A stretch of DNA of 64,000 nucleotides from Mycolicibacterium sp. P9-22. Lineage in GTDB: Bacteria; Actinomycetota; Actinomycetes; Mycobacteriales; Mycobacteriaceae. The DNA is taken from assembly GCF_008329585.1 (NCBI RefSeq), contig NZ_NPKP01000004.1, positions 186,001 to 250,000 of the forward strand, in the 5' to 3' direction. The notes below the pieces were generated by a model. That model saw nothing but the letters and a program-made list of their open reading frames with translations. It searched no databases and was not told the origin of the DNA. Position 1 is the stretch's first letter. Each line of letters starts with the position of its first letter. Both the position numbers and the translations under genes were made by a program. Shown one piece after another: positions 1 to 10,049 of the stretch.

Positions 1-1913
1 TGGCCTCGGACCACGCCGTCGGAGTCCGGTGTGGCGACGGTGATCCCGCCGACCGGGCCGAGATTGAACTTGGCGATCGTGACGGTGATCGACACCTCGA
101 CCGTTCCGCCGTGCCCGTCGTCGGCGGTCACGCTGAACGTGTCCGTGCCGCCCTGTGAGCGGGCCTGGATCGAGGGCAGGTAGGTGTAGCCCAGTCCGGT
201 CACCGTGACGATGCCGCCACGGCTGGTGGTCAGGGCCAGTGGCGAGAAGGTCACCAGATCGTTGTCCTCATCGTCGATGTCGAAGCCGCCCGCGATGAGG
301 CCGGTCAGCGGATCGGAGATGGCGGGCGGTTTCACCGTGACGGTGGGCACGTTGTTCGCACCGACGATTTCGACCGTCACGGTTGTCGGCAGCAGCGTGA
401 TGCCGCCGCGACCGTCGTTGGCCCAGATGCTGACGAGGTCCTTGTTCAGACCGAGCGCGGCGGCCAGATCGCCGGCCGCGGCGTGGCGGGCGGCGGCGTT
501 CGGGGTGTAGGTGAACGTGCCGTCCTCGTTGCGGGTGACGGTGCCGAAAAGCGATGTGGCGGTGTAGGTCAGCGGGTCACCGTCGGCGTCGGTGGCCTGT
601 GCGCTGATGGTGACCTTGCCGGAGGTCCCGTCGGTGCCCACCACGGTGGCCTGGCCCGGCGGGGTGAATACGGGCAGGTTGTTGATGCCCAGGCCCGGGT
701 ACCGGAAGGAGACGGTGTAGAACGCGTCGTTGCCCTCCGGGTTGATCGGATGCTCCAGCATGCCCAGGCTGTCGTTCACCCGGACGGTGAAGGTGACATC
801 GGCGCCGTCGTTCAGGTCGCTCAGCGAGGTGGGAATGAAGCTGAAGGTGCCGTCCGGGCTCATGGTGATGAGGCCGTTGCTGGGCTGGCCGCTCAGGTCG
901 ACGGAGTAGACGAGCAGGTCCCCGTCCGGGTCGACGCTCTTGAGCTTCCAGGTCAGCGGCAGCGGACCCGCGGAGACCGTGGGCGCCTCCGGCAGATGGT
1001 TGGTGGCGAGGCGCTCGTAACGCGCGTACGCGGCCGTCACGAGCACGAGCGCACCGAAGGTGAACGGGGTGGGCTGGCCCTGCCAGTACGTGCCCTCCAA
1101 GCCGGCGAGCAAGGTCATCACCCAGCCGCCGGCGACCTGGGTCGGGTTCAGGATGGGGCTGGACTCGTACGGCGGGAAGACCTTGTCGACCCAGCTGGCC
1201 AGGCCGTTGATGATGCCCATCAAGGGCGCGAACGCCGGAATCACCGGTGGCTTGGGCACGATGTCCAGATCGATGTCGAGCAGAGCCGAAGCGAGCGCGG
1301 TGGGCGTCGGCGACGGGTCAGAGCCCTTGAGCGACAGCGAGGAGGCCGACTGGTCCGAGGACGAGATCTCGATCACGTCCACGACCGGGGTCGTGCCGGG
1401 GGCGTTCGGGGCCTCGATCACCTCGGGATCGACGATCACGGGGTCGATCACCGGAGGATCGGTGATCTCGGGTTCGGCCGGGGGCTCGACGATCTCGGCG
1501 CCGTCGGCGTCTGTGCCGGTACCGCTTTCGCTGACGGGCGACGCTTCTCCCGTGCCGGTGCCTTCTGCGCCGGTTTCGGTCTCGGCTACAGCGCCGGTCT
1601 CGGTGCCTTCGCCCTCGGCGACCTCGCCGGCCTCGTCACCACCGAGGGTCGGTTCTTCGGGATCTTCCTCTGCGGCCGTCGCCTGGATGCGCAGTGGAGT
1701 CCCGTTGCCGGCGCTGGTCTTACCGGTCTTCGCAGTCTTGGGCCCGGTCTTCACGCCGCTGGTCTCCGCCGACGGGCCGGTCGATGAACCATCGGAGGTG
1801 TCAGCGGCCGCGATGGCCGGCGCGGCGGTGACCGCCAGGCCGAGGAATGCCGCGACGGCGAACTCACCGGTGCGGATCCGCTTCTTCGCCGACTTCTTCC
1901 GATGTGTCGCCAT
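1..1913 (-). CDS. Secreted protein with tandem Ig/cadherin-like (VCBS-type) domains, C-terminus cut by window edge
   Basis: The frame is open from an ATG at 1913 to the window edge, giving 637 codons with no stop, so this is the N-terminal part of a larger protein. A GAGGAG ribosome-binding site sits just upstream. The N-terminus is basic (THRKKSAKKR) and is followed by a hydrophobic stretch ending AIAAADT, a likely signal peptide. Next come about 100 residues rich in Thr, Glu, Gly, Pro and Ala, a middle region containing a GIINGLASWVDKVFPPYE segment, and at least three repeats built on DxDGDxLxY and DGTFxYxP motifs. These are typical of bacterial Ig-like or cadherin-like surface repeats. A cell-surface or wall-associated role is likely; binding partners are unknown. 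Confidence 0.85.
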   Translation of the reverse strand, partial: MATHRKKSAKKRIRTGEFAVAAFLGLAVTAAPAIAAADTSDGSSTGPSAETSGVKTGPKTAKTGKTSAGNGTPLRIQATAAEEDPEEPTLGGDEAGEVAEGEGTETGAVAETETGAEGTGTGEASPVSESGTGTDADGAEIVEPPAEPEITDPPVIDPVIVDPEVIEAPNAPGTTPVVDVIEISSSDQSASSLSLKGSDPSPTPTALASALLDIDLDIVPKPPVIPAFAPLMGIINGLASWVDKVFPPYESSPILNPTQVAGGWVMTLLAGLEGTYWQGQPTPFTFGALVLVTAAYARYERLATNHLPEAPTVSAGPLPLTWKLKSVDPDGDLLVYSVDLSGQPSNGLITMSPDGTFSFIPTSLSDLNDGADVTFTVRVNDSLGMLEHPINPEGNDAFYTVSFRYPGLGINNLPVFTPPGQATVVGTDGTSGKVTISAQATDADGDPLTYTATSLFGTVTRNEDGTFTYTPNAAARHAAAGDLAAALGLNKDLVSIWANDGRGGITLLPTTVTVEIVGANNVPTVTVKPPAISDPLTGLIAGGFDIDDEDNDLVTFSPLALTTSRGGIVTVTGLGYTYLPSIQARSQGGTDTFSVTADDGHGGTVEVSITVTIAKFNLGPVGGITVATPDSDGVVRG

Positions 1914-2533
1914 TTCGCTCCTCAGCGTTCAACCGCTCTGCTGCGACAACCGTTGTCGTGACCGAGCACACAGTCCTATTGACTGCGCCGTAAGTTAACA
2001 CGACCGTCAATAACTGAAAAGCACAAACTGAGGAAATTCCGAGGTGATTTCACCCGGTGTCCACCGATCAGCCGACACCAGACTCCAGGCTCTTACGGGC
2101 GCCCGTTGCGACCCGGCCGGGCCACCCGCCACCAGGGGCGTCTGCCAGCAACGATGCTGCGGCGCAAACGCAGTGGCGACGCCAGGCCGACAGTGAGTCC
2201 GTCGATCGAGTGAGTCGACGCGAACGTGCCGCAACGGCAGCTGCACCACCGGAGTCACCTGCATGAATGGCTGCGGCGGCCCCGGCCGGTAGGCCGTGGT
2301 GGCGACCACCGTGCCTCGGTGGAATCCGGCTCCGGGACCAGAAAGCCACGGTATTCACCCATTGCGCAAGTACTTCCGCAATCAAGTGACTGTCACCGAC
2401 ATTTTCGTCGCCACGCAAGACCGAGGGCCCGGCTTCCGCACCCGGCTCCGGCGACGAGAGCGACACGGCCGGCGGGCCGACACGCCGGGGAGCCCTTCCG
2501 TTGCTGACCGACCGGGGAGCAAAGATCAATTGA
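1914..2533. other. 620-bp gap without a convincing gene
   Basis: The right end abuts the ribE stop codon; the left end holds the upstream region of the surface protein gene, with AT-richer sequence around 1990-2045 that probably carries its promoter. Open frames exist on both strands (the longest about 150 codons on the minus strand, 2068-2529) but their predicted proteins are rich in Arg, Ala and Pro, resemble no family I know, and lack a good ribosome-binding site. I see no tRNA-like or riboswitch-like structure. Confidence 0.5.
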
Positions 2534-3142
2534 TCATGGCGCTCGGCGGTCGCGGTCGGCCATCAGCCGTTCGACATATTTGGCGATGACGTCCACCTCA
2601 AGGTTCACCGGGGTACCGACGGGTGCGCCACCGAGGGTCGTCAGCGACAGCGTGGTGGGAATCAAGGAGACCTCGAACCAGTCCTCCCCCAGCCCGGAAA
2701 CCGTCAGCGAGATGCCGTCGACGGTGATCGAGCCCTTCTCCACCACGTACCGGGCCAGCCCGCCGGGCAGCGAAATACGGACGACTTCCCAGTTCTCCGA
2801 CGGGTTTCTGGCGACCACCTCACCCGTGCCGTCCACGTGGCCCTGGACGATGTGACCGCCGAGACGGCTGTTGACCGCGGCGGCGCGCTCCAGATTGACC
2901 TGGCTGCCGACATCGACCGCGCGCAGGCTGGACCTGTTGAGGGTCTCGGCCATGACGTCGGCGGTGAACGCACCGTCCGGGCGCACCTCCACCACCGTCA
3001 GGCAGACACCGTTGACCGCGATCGAGTCGCCGTGACCTGCGTCGGAGGTGACCACGGGTCCGCGGATCACGAAACGTGCCGCATCCGGGAGGTCCTCTTT
3101 ACCGACAATCTCGCCGAGTTCTTCAACGATTCCGGTGAACAT
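2534..3142 (-). CDS. ribE: Riboflavin synthase, alpha subunit
   Basis: It converts two molecules of 6,7-dimethyl-8-ribityllumazine into riboflavin plus the pyrimidinedione precursor, the last step of riboflavin synthesis, in the cytoplasm. The 202-residue product starts MFTGIVEELGEI, the classic N-terminus of the family, and contains two lumazine-binding repeats; the second begins near GHIVQGHVDGTGEV. The ATG at 3142 was preferred over upstream codons because the family starts at MFTG and because a TAACCT box lies 7 nt upstream, pointing to a leaderless mRNA. M. tuberculosis calls this gene ribC. It diverges from lprG, with only 66 bp between the two starts. The other rib gene in the window, ribD, is in a separate operon. 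Confidence 0.95.
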   Translation of the reverse strand: MFTGIVEELGEIVGKEDLPDAARFVIRGPVVTSDAGHGDSIAVNGVCLTVVEVRPDGAFTADVMAETLNRSSLRAVDVGSQVNLERAAAVNSRLGGHIVQGHVDGTGEVVARNPSENWEVVRISLPGGLARYVVEKGSITVDGISLTVSGLGEDWFEVSLIPTTLSLTTLGGAPVGTPVNLEVDVIAKYVERLMADRDRRAP

Positions 3143-3149
3143 GGGCACA

Positions 3150-3155
3150 AGGTTA
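3150..3155 (-). promoter_or_regulatory. -10 box of ribE (leaderless type)
   Basis: On the minus strand this reads TAACCT and ends 7 nt before the ribE ATG at 3142, so transcription should begin at or next to the start codon. Confidence 0.5.
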
Positions 3156-3195
3156 GTGCCGGGCAGGAAGCTCGGGCCCACTCAGGGCGACCCAC

Positions 3196-3201
3196 TACGA
3201 T
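3196..3201 (+). promoter_or_regulatory. -10 box of lprG (leaderless type)
   Basis: TACGAT ends 7 nt before the ATG at 3209. It overlaps the alternative ATG at 3200, which argues that 3209 is the true start of lprG. Confidence 0.5.
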
Positions 3202-3208
3202 GCAGATC

Positions 3209-3919
3209 ATGCAGACGCGCCCCCGTGCAGTCCGGATCCTTCTCCCCTTCTTCGCCATCCTGATGGCGGCAGCAGCGCTAGTCGGCTGTGGGTCGAAGAC
3301 CAATGACGCCCCGCTCCCCGAAGCGGCCACGCTGATCACCGAATCCGCCGAGACCACCCGCAGCCAGCAGAGCGTGCACCTCGAACTGACCGTCGGCGGT
3401 GAGATCAAGGAACTGCCCATCGCCAGCCTCAGTGGCGACCTGACCAACGCCCCCGCGGTGGCGGCCCAGGGCGACGCCGACATCATCTTCCTCGGCCAGA
3501 AGCTGACCGATGTCGCCTTCGTCGTCGCCGACGGCGACCTGTACGGCGCCATCACCAAGGGCGGCAACATGCAGAACTTCGGCCCCGCCGCCGACATCTA
3601 CGACATCTCGGCCATCCTGAACCCGGACACCGGCCTGGCCAACATCCTGGCCAACTTCTCCGAGCCCAAAGCCGAGGGCCGCGAAGCGGTCGGCGGTTCC
3701 GACGCCGTGAAGATCACCGGCACCGTCAGCGCCGACGCGGTCAACAAGATCGCCCCGCAGCTCAAGCAGGCCGCCCCGGCCCCGGCCACCGCGTGGATCC
3801 GGGAGGACGGCGACCACCAGCTGGCGCAGGTCCAGATCGCACCGTCGGCGGGCAACACCATCACCATGACCCTCACCGACTGGGGCAAGACCGTCACCGT
3901 CACGAAGCCCGGTAGCTGA
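3209..3919 (+). CDS. lprG: LprG family lipoprotein
   Basis: LprG is a lipoprotein of the LppX/LprA/LprF/LprG family that carries triacylated lipids and, with the P55 pump encoded next to it, moves triacylglycerol and lipoglycans toward the outer envelope. The 236-residue product has a hydrophobic signal ending in the lipobox LVGC, so it should be lipidated at that cysteine. The length equals that of M. tuberculosis LprG (Rv1411c). The start at 3209 is chosen over 3200 because a TACGAT -10 box overlaps the upstream ATG. The stop codon overlaps the start of the p55 gene by one base (TGATG), so the two are translated together. Confidence 0.93.
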   Translation: MQTRPRAVRILLPFFAILMAAAALVGCGSKTNDAPLPEAATLITESAETTRSQQSVHLELTVGGEIKELPIASLSGDLTNAPAVAAQGDADIIFLGQKLTDVAFVVADGDLYGAITKGGNMQNFGPAADIYDISAILNPDTGLANILANFSEPKAEGREAVGGSDAVKITGTVSADAVNKIAPQLKQAAPAPATAWIREDGDHQLAQVQIAPSAGNTITMTLTDWGKTVTVTKPGS

Positions 3920-5511
3920 TGACGGCGGCCAACAGCCACCGCGCAGCCGGCGCGGCGGGCACCAACCGTCGCCTGGCGATCAGTGCGGGTGGCCTCGCGG
4001 TCACTCTCGGTGCGCTCGACACCTACGTCGTGATCACCATCATGACCGACATCATGAGAGATGTCGGCATCCCGATCAACCAGATCCAGCAGGTCACGCC
4101 CATCGTGACGAGCTACCTGCTCGGCTACATCGCGGCCATGCCCCTGTTGGGCAAGGCGTCCGACCGGTTCGGGCGCAAGGTGATCCTCCAGGTCGGACTG
4201 CTCGGATTCATGGCCGGATCGGTGGTCACCGCACTGGCCGGCGATCTGACCACACTGGTCATCGGACGCACCATCCTGGGCGTCGCCAGTGGCGCCCTGC
4301 TGCCCGTCACCCTGGCCCTGGCGGCCGACCTCTGGTCGGCGCGCGGCCGCGCCACGGTGCTCGGCGGTATCGGTGCGGCACAGGAACTCGGCAGTGTGCT
4401 GGGGCCGCTGTACGGCATCGCGGTGGTGTGGGCGCTGAGCACCTGGCGGGACATCTTCTGGATCAACATCCCGATGGCCGCCGCCGCGATGATCATGATC
4501 CATTTCAGTGTGCCGTCCCGGGATCGGGATCAACCGCAGCAGAAGGTGGACGTCGTCGGCGGTCTCCTGCTGGCCATCGCGCTCGGCGCCGCTGTCGTGG
4601 GCCTGTACAACCCGGCACCGGACGGCAAGAATCTGCTGCCCAGCTACGGGATTCCGCTGTTGGTCGTGGCGGTGCTGACCATGGTCGGGTTCTTCGTCTT
4701 GGAGAAGAAGGCCACCACCAGGCTGATGGAGCCGGCCGGCGTGAAGTTCCGGCCGTTCCTGGCCGCGCTGGGCGCCTCGCTGACTGCCGGCGCCGCGCTC
4801 ATGGTGACGCTGGTCAACGTCGAATTGTTCGGGCAGGGCGTGCTCGGCATGGACAAGAACGAAGCTGTCGTGCTGCTGCTGCGCTTCCTCATCGCGCTGC
4901 CGATCGGCGCGTTGCTCGGCGGCTGGCTGGCCACCCGGATCGGTGATCGGCCCATCGCGGTGACCGGTCTGCTGATCGCCGCCTTCGGCTACTGGCTGAT
5001 CTCGCACTGGGATGTCAACGTGCTCTCCGCGCGTCACGATCTCGGGCTCTTCACCCTGCCGGCCTTCGACACCGACCTGGCGCTGGCCGGCTTCGGACTC
5101 GGACTGGTGATCGGTCCGCTGACCTCCGCGGCGCTACGGGTCGTGCCGTCGGCCGAACACGGAATCGCGTCGGCCGCTGTGGTCGTCTCCCGGATGATCG
5201 GCATGCTCATCGGTATGGCCGCCTTGTCGGCCTGGGGTCTGTACCGCTTCAACCAGATCCTGCAGTCGCTGCCCGTCGTCGACACCGGCAATTTGCTGGA
5301 CGCCGGCAGACAGCTTTTGGAGAACACCCGGATCGCCTACACCATGCAGTACGGCGAGATATTCGCCATCACCGCGGTGGTGTGTGTGGTCGGCGCGCTG
5401 GCATCGTTGCTGATCAGCGACCGTGACCACCACGACGAGCAGGACGACGAAGCACTCACGGCGGCCGAAGACCAAGGCAGTTCGGCGTTTCCGACACCAC
5501 CGTCGCCCTGA
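3919..5511 (+). CDS. p55: P55-type MFS efflux pump
   Basis: This is a 530-residue major facilitator superfamily transporter, the partner of LprG and orthologous by position and sequence character to Rv1410c. About 14 hydrophobic segments fit the DHA2 (14-TM) drug:proton antiporter group. The MFS loop between TM2 and TM3 is visible as [10 protein letters not shown], and an acidic residue lies in TM1 (GALDTYVV). The C-terminus is hydrophilic and acidic ([13 protein letters not shown]). In mycobacteria the pair exports triacylglycerol and affects drug tolerance and cell-wall permeability. The one-base overlap with lprG implies fixed co-expression. Confidence 0.93.
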   Translation: MTAANSHRAAGAAGTNRRLAISAGGLAVTLGALDTYVVITIMTDIMRDVGIPINQIQQVTPIVTSYLLGYIAAMPLLGKASDRFGRKVILQVGLLGFMAGSVVTALAGDLTTLVIGRTILGVASGALLPVTLALAADLWSARGRATVLGGIGAAQELGSVLGPLYGIAVVWALSTWRDIFWINIPMAAAAMIMIHFSVPSRDRDQPQQKVDVVGGLLLAIALGAAVVGLYNPAPDGKNLLPSYGIPLLVVAVLTMVGFFVLEKKATTRLMEPAGVKFRPFLAALGASLTAGAALMVTLVNVELFGQGVLGMDKNEAVVLLLRFLIALPIGALLGGWLATRIGDRPIAVTGLLIAAFGYWLISHWDVNVLSARHDLGLFTLPAFDTDLALAGFGLGLVIGPLTSAALRVVPSAEHGIASAAVVVSRMIGMLIGMAALSAWGLYRFNQILQSLPVVDTGNLLDAGRQLLENTRIAYTMQYGEIFAITAVVCVVGALASLLISDRDHHDEQDDEALTAAEDQGSSAFPTPPSP

Positions 5512-5631
5512 CCATTGCGGAATCGTCACGCGGCGCTGGGTTTTCAGGGTCAGCCCGCGCCGCGACCCCGGGACGGCTCCCTTCGGTCGGCCGCGACGTG
5601 GTTGTCCTACCCGGATCGACCTCTCAGCGGA

Positions 5632-5781
5632 TCAGCAGCGCTCCAGGCCGCGTTGCATGATCTTTGGTGCCCGAGGGTAGTGGACCTGCTGAGGTCCCAT
5701 CCGCAGCACACCGTAGACCAGGGATCTGAAGTTCTGCGGGTTGACCGGCCCGATGTTGAGCCAGTCCTGCAAGGCAGTCAT
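5632..5781 (-). CDS. Candidate small protein, 49 residues
   Basis: I do not recognise this protein. The frame runs from an ATG at 5781 (another in-frame ATG lies at 5790) to a TGA at 5632 and would encode MTALQDWLNIGPVNPQNFRS followed by about 29 residues ending in a basic tail (RAPKIMQRGLERC). Three things support it: an AAAGGA ribosome-binding site 8 nt before 5781, a strong -10-like TAGAAT at 5843-5848, and mostly normal codon choice. It lies alone between the convergent ends of p55 and ribD. There is no signal peptide or membrane segment. It could be a chance frame; proteomics or conservation would decide. Confidence 0.5.
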   Translation of the reverse strand: MTALQDWLNIGPVNPQNFRSLVYGVLRMGPQQVHYPRAPKIMQRGLERC

Positions 5782-5842
5782 GCTCGTCATCCTTTGTTCG
5801 TGCAATCCCGTCGCGACTCATCGATGAAGGCGCTTTGATCGA

Positions 5843-5848
5843 ATTCTA
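5843..5848 (-). promoter_or_regulatory. Possible -10 box for the small gene at 5632-5781
   Basis: On the minus strand this reads TAGAAT, close to the SigA -10 consensus, in an AT-richer patch. Transcription would begin about 50 nt before the small gene. I see no clear -35. Confidence 0.35.
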
Positions 5849-5951
5849 CCGGCGCTCCGACCCGGGCACCGGGCTACACACCCGGCAAAGTCCACTCTGG
5901 CAACAGGATTGAACGTCACACCGCCGGCCGTGATGTGGCTGCGGTCACAGC

Positions 5952-6980
5952 TCAGTTCGGGATCAAACTGAGCCGTACATCGGGCCCGATGGCCTCGATG
6001 CCGTCGAAGCGCCAGCGTTGCGCACCGGCGATACTGAGCACGCCGACGTCGTCGACCGCAGTGATCGGACCGCCCAGCAACATCGGCGCCACATACGCGA
6101 GGATCCGGTCGATCACCCCGGCGCGCAGGAACGCACCGGCCAGAGTGGGCCCGCCCTCGAGCAGCACCGCCGTCCGGTCGGACAGGGCGCGCATCACCTC
6201 GTGTGGATCGCGGGTGCGGATCACCATGGTGCGCGAGTCGTCGTTGAGCACGTTGGACTCCGGCGAGATCTCCCGCTGCCCGACCACCACCCGCAGCGGC
6301 TGACGGGCGGCGAGGCTGCCGTCGGGCAGGCGCGCCGTCAGCGTCGGGTCGTCGAAGAGCACCGTGCCCGTGCCGACCACGATGGCCTCGACCACACCGC
6401 GCCTGCGGTGCACATCGGCGCGGGCGGCCTCACTGGTGATCCACTGGCTGCTGCCGTCGGCGGCAGCGCTGCGCCCGTCCACGCTGGTGGCGAATTTCCA
6501 TGTGACATGCGGTAGCCCGGTGCGCTGCTTGTGCAGCCACTCGCGCAACGGACCGCCCGCGACATCGGTGCCGAGCACCCCGGCCACGACCTCGACACCG
6601 GCATCGCCCAGCCTCGACGCCCCGCCCGCGGCCACCGGATTGGGATCCGCGACGCCGTAAACCACGCGCGAAACCCCGGCCGCCAGAAGGCCGTCCACGC
6701 ACGGCGGCGTACGGCCGTGATGGTTGCACGGCTCCAGGGTCACCACGGCGGTCCCCCCGCGCGCCAGCTCACCGGCCCGACGCAGCGCCACCACCTCGGC
6801 ATGCGCTCCCCCGGTCGGCTCGGTCGCGCCGACGCCGACCACTTCGCCGGCCGCGTCCAGGATGACCGCGCCGACAGGAGGATTCGGATAGGTGGCGCCC
6901 TTGACGCGGTCGGCCTGCTCGACGGCGAGCCGCATCGCGGCTTCCAGGCCCACCGGCCGCTTGGCGGCCTCGGAACTCAT
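5952..6980 (-). CDS. ribD: Bifunctional riboflavin deaminase/reductase
   Basis: RibD (ribG in M. tuberculosis) deaminates 2,5-diamino-6-ribosylamino-pyrimidinone phosphate and then reduces the ribosyl side chain, early steps of riboflavin synthesis. The 342-residue product has the N-terminal deaminase with its zinc site (HAEVV, then [11 protein letters not shown]) and a C-terminal reductase domain ([14 protein letters not shown], later [13 protein letters not shown]). The ATG at 6980 overlaps the rpe stop by 4 bp (ATGA), which fixes the start. It is the last gene of the fmt-rsmB-rpe-ribD operon. Confidence 0.95.
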   Translation of the reverse strand: MSSEAAKRPVGLEAAMRLAVEQADRVKGATYPNPPVGAVILDAAGEVVGVGATEPTGGAHAEVVALRRAGELARGGTAVVTLEPCNHHGRTPPCVDGLLAAGVSRVVYGVADPNPVAAGGASRLGDAGVEVVAGVLGTDVAGGPLREWLHKQRTGLPHVTWKFATSVDGRSAAADGSSQWITSEAARADVHRRRGVVEAIVVGTGTVLFDDPTLTARLPDGSLAARQPLRVVVGQREISPESNVLNDDSRTMVIRTRDPHEVMRALSDRTAVLLEGGPTLAGAFLRAGVIDRILAYVAPMLLGGPITAVDDVGVLSIAGAQRWRFDGIEAIGPDVRLSLIPN

Positions 6981-7684
6981 AGCGTCAGATGTGGTGAGGC
7001 GGCGGCGGCCTGCCTGCGCAGCCGTCGCACCGCCTCGGCAGGATCCTCGGCGCTGTACACAGCGGACCCTGCGACGAAACAGTCCACCCCGGCCTCCGCG
7101 GCGGCCTCGATGGTGTCGGCGTTGATGCCACCGTCGATCTCCACCACGATCGTCAGCTCGCCCGCATCCACCAGACGGCGCACGGTGGACACCTTGGCCA
7201 GGACCTCGGGGATGAACTTCTGGCCACCGAAGCCGGGTTCCACCGACATCACCAGCAGGGTGTCGAACTCCCGCAGGATCTCCAGGTAGGGCTCCAGCGG
7301 GGTGCCCGGTTTCACCGAGAGTCCCGCCCTGGCGCCGGCCGCGCGGATATCGCGGGCGACGCCCACCGGGTTGTCGGTGGCCTCGGCGTGGAAGGTGACG
7401 TTGTAGGCGCCGGCCTCGGCATAGGGCGGTGCCCACCGCTCGGGGTTGTCGATCATCAGATGACAGTCCATCGGGATGTCGGTGACCTTGAGCAGGCTTT
7501 CCACCACCGGCATGCCCAGCGTGAGGTTCGGAACGAAATGGTTGTCCATCACATCGACGTGCAACCAGTCCGCGCCGGTGACGGCCGCGACTTCGTCGGA
7601 CAGCCTGGCGAAGTCCGCGGCCAGGATCGACGGGGCGATGAGCGGGGCCTGGGCGAGCGGAGCGACGGGAGATTGGCCAGCCAT
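6977..7684 (-). CDS. rpe: Ribulose-phosphate 3-epimerase
   Basis: Rpe interconverts ribulose 5-phosphate and xylulose 5-phosphate in the pentose phosphate pathway; ribulose 5-phosphate also feeds riboflavin synthesis, which fits its place before ribD. The 235-residue TIM barrel shows the expected motifs: [12 protein letters not shown] at the start, the metal-binding [12 protein letters not shown] and [16 protein letters not shown], and EIDGGIN near the end. The ATG at 7684 lies 5 bp after the rsmB stop and matches the usual N-terminus; upstream in-frame codons would lie inside rsmB. Confidence 0.95.
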   Translation of the reverse strand: MAGQSPVAPLAQAPLIAPSILAADFARLSDEVAAVTGADWLHVDVMDNHFVPNLTLGMPVVESLLKVTDIPMDCHLMIDNPERWAPPYAEAGAYNVTFHAEATDNPVGVARDIRAAGARAGLSVKPGTPLEPYLEILREFDTLLVMSVEPGFGGQKFIPEVLAKVSTVRRLVDAGELTIVVEIDGGINADTIEAAAEAGVDCFVAGSAVYSAEDPAEAVRRLRRQAAAASPHLTL

Positions 7685-7689
7685 GGCGG

Positions 7690-9114
7690 TCAGCCTACTT
7701 TCAGGGCGGCGGCGAACATCGCATCGGTGCCGTGCAGGTGCGGCCACAGTTGCACGTACGGTCCGTCGCCGAGTTGATCGACCCCGGGAAAGAACTCCCG
7801 GGTGTCCAGCGCGGTCACCGGTTGCCTGCGCAGCGCGTCGGCCACCACCCCGACCGTCTCGGCCAGATGCGGTGAACAGGTGGCGTAGAGCACCACACCA
7901 CCCGGGCGGGTCAGCGCGATCGCCGACGCCAGCAGCTCACGCTGCAGCTTCGCCAGCGTCGGCACATCGCCGGGTTGACGACGCCAGCGCGCCTCGGGCC
8001 TGCGGCGCAGCGCGCCCAGCCCGGTGCACGGCGCGTCGACCAGCACCCGGTCGAAGCTGGCCGGGTCCAGGCCGGACTCGCGCCCGTCCACCCGCAGCAC
8101 GTCGACGGGCAGTCCGGCGGTGTTGCGTTCCACGAAATCGGCCCGGTGCTCGGTGGGCTCCACCGCGGTGACGCGGGCGCCACCGGCCAGCGCCGCGATG
8201 AGCGCCGTCTTGCCGCCCGGTCCCGAACACAGGTCCAGCCAGCGGCCGGTGTCGGGGCCGTCCACCGCGGCCAGGGTGACCGCGCGGGCCACCAGCTGCG
8301 ATCCCTCGTCCTGCACCAGCGCGGCACCTTCGCGCACCGCGGCCAGGTCGCCCGGGTCACCGCCGGACAGATAGACCGCGTACGGCGAGAACCGGCCGAC
8401 GGTGCCGTCGACCTGGGCGGCGAGGTCGGTGGCGGTCAGCACCCCGGGCCGGGCCGCCAGGTGGACGACGGGGCGCTCGTCATCGCTGGCCAGCAGCGCG
8501 CCGAGTTGGCCGGCGCGGGCCCCGAGCGCATCGACGAAGGCCTGGGCCACCCACCGCGGGTGGGCGTTGACGAAGGCGGCGTGCCCGATGGGATCTCCTG
8601 CCTGCGGCGGTGCGAGTTCGGCGATCCAGGCCTGCTCGTCCTGGCCGGCGATCTTGCGCAGCACACCGTTGACGAAACCTGCTCGTACCGAATCGAATTC
8701 GATTCCGGCCTGATCGACGGTGGTGTCCAGGGCGGCGTGCGCGTCCACCCGGGTGCGCAGCAACTGGTAGCTGCCCAGTCGCAGCAGGTCCAGCAGGACC
8801 GAGTCGATCTGGTCGACGGGCCGGCCGGCCGCGGAACTGATCACCGCGTCGAGCAGCCCCCGGGTGCGGCAGGTGCCGTAGGCGAGTTCGGTGGCGAAGG
8901 CGGCGTCGAGGCCCTTGATGCCCCGTTCGCGCAGCAACACCGGCAGGGTCAGGTTGGCGTAGGCGTCGCGTTCACTGACCGCGCGCAGCACGTCGAACGC
9001 GGCGCGCCGGGCCGGGTCCAGCGGCTTGCGCTGCGGCCCCTTGCGCTGCGGTGCGGTGTTGGAATGGTGGCGCGACGGACGGCCACCGCGCCCCGGTGAC
9101 GACGGCCGGCTCAC
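7690..9114 (-). CDS. rsmB: 16S rRNA m5C967 methyltransferase RsmB (Fmu)
   Basis: It methylates a cytosine of 16S rRNA using S-adenosylmethionine. The 474-residue product has an N-terminal NusB-like RNA-binding domain (from about residue 30, [13 protein letters not shown]) and a C-terminal methyltransferase domain with the SAM loop [14 protein letters not shown], the [17 protein letters not shown] motif that carries one catalytic cysteine, and the nucleophile motif YATCSPH. The GTG at 9114 overlaps the fmt stop by 4 bp (GTGA); the first 30 residues are basic and probably flexible. Confidence 0.94.
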   Translation of the reverse strand: MSRPSSPGRGGRPSRHHSNTAPQRKGPQRKPLDPARRAAFDVLRAVSERDAYANLTLPVLLRERGIKGLDAAFATELAYGTCRTRGLLDAVISSAAGRPVDQIDSVLLDLLRLGSYQLLRTRVDAHAALDTTVDQAGIEFDSVRAGFVNGVLRKIAGQDEQAWIAELAPPQAGDPIGHAAFVNAHPRWVAQAFVDALGARAGQLGALLASDDERPVVHLAARPGVLTATDLAAQVDGTVGRFSPYAVYLSGGDPGDLAAVREGAALVQDEGSQLVARAVTLAAVDGPDTGRWLDLCSGPGGKTALIAALAGGARVTAVEPTEHRADFVERNTAGLPVDVLRVDGRESGLDPASFDRVLVDAPCTGLGALRRRPEARWRRQPGDVPTLAKLQRELLASAIALTRPGGVVLYATCSPHLAETVGVVADALRRQPVTALDTREFFPGVDQLGDGPYVQLWPHLHGTDAMFAAALKVG

Positions 9115-10037
9115 AGCGCGCGCACCGATGCGTCCGGACGTGCGCCGCGCGCCCAGTCGGCCGCGTTCATCGGTTTCTTCCCCGGGGGTTGCACCCAGCT
9201 CAGCGCCACCGCATGGGAACCGGTGCCGATCCACACGTCCCGCCTGCCGACCTCGAGCGCACCGGCGGCGAGCACCTTAGACTCATCGGGACGCACCGGC
9301 CCCACCTTGACGCGGGCATCGCCGATCATCGTCCAGGCGCCGGGATTCGGGGTGACCGCCCGGACCCTTCTGTCGACCGCGTGCGCGGGCAGTTCCCAGC
9401 GCACCCGGGCCTCCTCGACGGTGATCTTGGGCGCGACGGTGACCCCGTCGGCGGGTTGGGGTACCGGTTGAAGCGAACCGTCGGCGATACCGTCCATGGT
9501 GGCCTCCAATAATCCTGCACCCGAAACGGACAGTCGCTCAAGCAGATCCCCGGCGGTGTCGGTCGGGCGGATGGTTTCGGTGACGACGCCGTATACGGGC
9601 CCGGAGTCCAGGTCCAGTTCGATCTGGAAGGTGGTGGCACCGGTCACCTCGTCACCGGCGGCGATCGCGGCCTGCACCGGGGCGGCTCCGCGCCAGGCCG
9701 GCAACAGCGAGAAGTGCAGGTTCACCCAGCCGTGCGTGGGTACGGCCAGCAGGTCGGCGCGCAGCAGCGCACCGTAGGCGACCACCGCGCAGGCATCCGG
9801 TGCTAGATCGCTCAGTTCGGCGACGAACTCCGCGGTGTTCGGCCGTTCGGGCTTGAGCACCGGGATGCCGTGTTCGGCGGCCAGTTGAGCCACCGGTGAC
9901 GGGGCCGGTGTGCCGCGCCGGCCCGCCGCGGCATCGGGCCGGGTCAGCACCGCGACCACGTCATGGTTCTCGGATTCGATGAGTCTGCGCAGCGAGGGCA
10001 GCGCGGGCTGCGGGGTTCCGGCAAAGACGAGTCGCAC
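9111..10037 (-). CDS. fmt: Methionyl-tRNA formyltransferase
   Basis: Fmt formylates initiator Met-tRNA using 10-formyltetrahydrofolate, needed for normal translation initiation. The 308-residue product starts [16 protein letters not shown] and contains the formyltransferase core ([20 protein letters not shown]) and a C-terminal OB-like domain. A TAGACT box ends 6 nt before the GTG at 10037, so this first gene of the fmt-rsmB-rpe-ribD operon probably has a leaderless mRNA. LemA, upstream on the same strand, ends only 9 bp before it. Confidence 0.95.
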   Translation of the reverse strand: MRLVFAGTPQPALPSLRRLIESENHDVVAVLTRPDAAAGRRGTPAPSPVAQLAAEHGIPVLKPERPNTAEFVAELSDLAPDACAVVAYGALLRADLLAVPTHGWVNLHFSLLPAWRGAAPVQAAIAAGDEVTGATTFQIELDLDSGPVYGVVTETIRPTDTAGDLLERLSVSGAGLLEATMDGIADGSLQPVPQPADGVTVAPKITVEEARVRWELPAHAVDRRVRAVTPNPGAWTMIGDARVKVGPVRPDESKVLAAGALEVGRRDVWIGTGSHAVALSWVQPPGKKPMNAADWARGARPDASVRAL

Positions 10038-10043
10038 CGAGTC

Positions 10044-10049
10044 AGTCTA
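10044..10049 (-). promoter_or_regulatory. -10 box of the fmt operon (leaderless type)
   Basis: TAGACT on the minus strand ends 6 nt before the fmt GTG. It overlaps the last bases of the LemA gene. Confidence 0.5.

Noticed and set aside
483-1998. Long plus-strand frames (up to 434 codons) across 483-1998
   Set aside because: They are antisense to the surface protein gene, whose minus-strand frame has a signal peptide, ribosome-binding site and clear repeats.
2068-2529. Minus-strand frame of 153 codons downstream of ribE
   Set aside because: Arg/Ala/Pro-rich composition, no recognisable domain and no good ribosome-binding site; typical of random frames in GC-rich DNA.
2524-2535. Perfect 12-bp palindrome GATCAATTGATC at the ribE stop
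   Set aside because: Too short for a terminator and only one copy seen; no evidence of function.
3598-5037. 479-codon minus-strand frame opposite lprG and p55
   Set aside because: The product is dominated by His, Gln, Asp and Arg in a pattern expected from the antisense of membrane-protein codons; both plus-strand genes are well supported.
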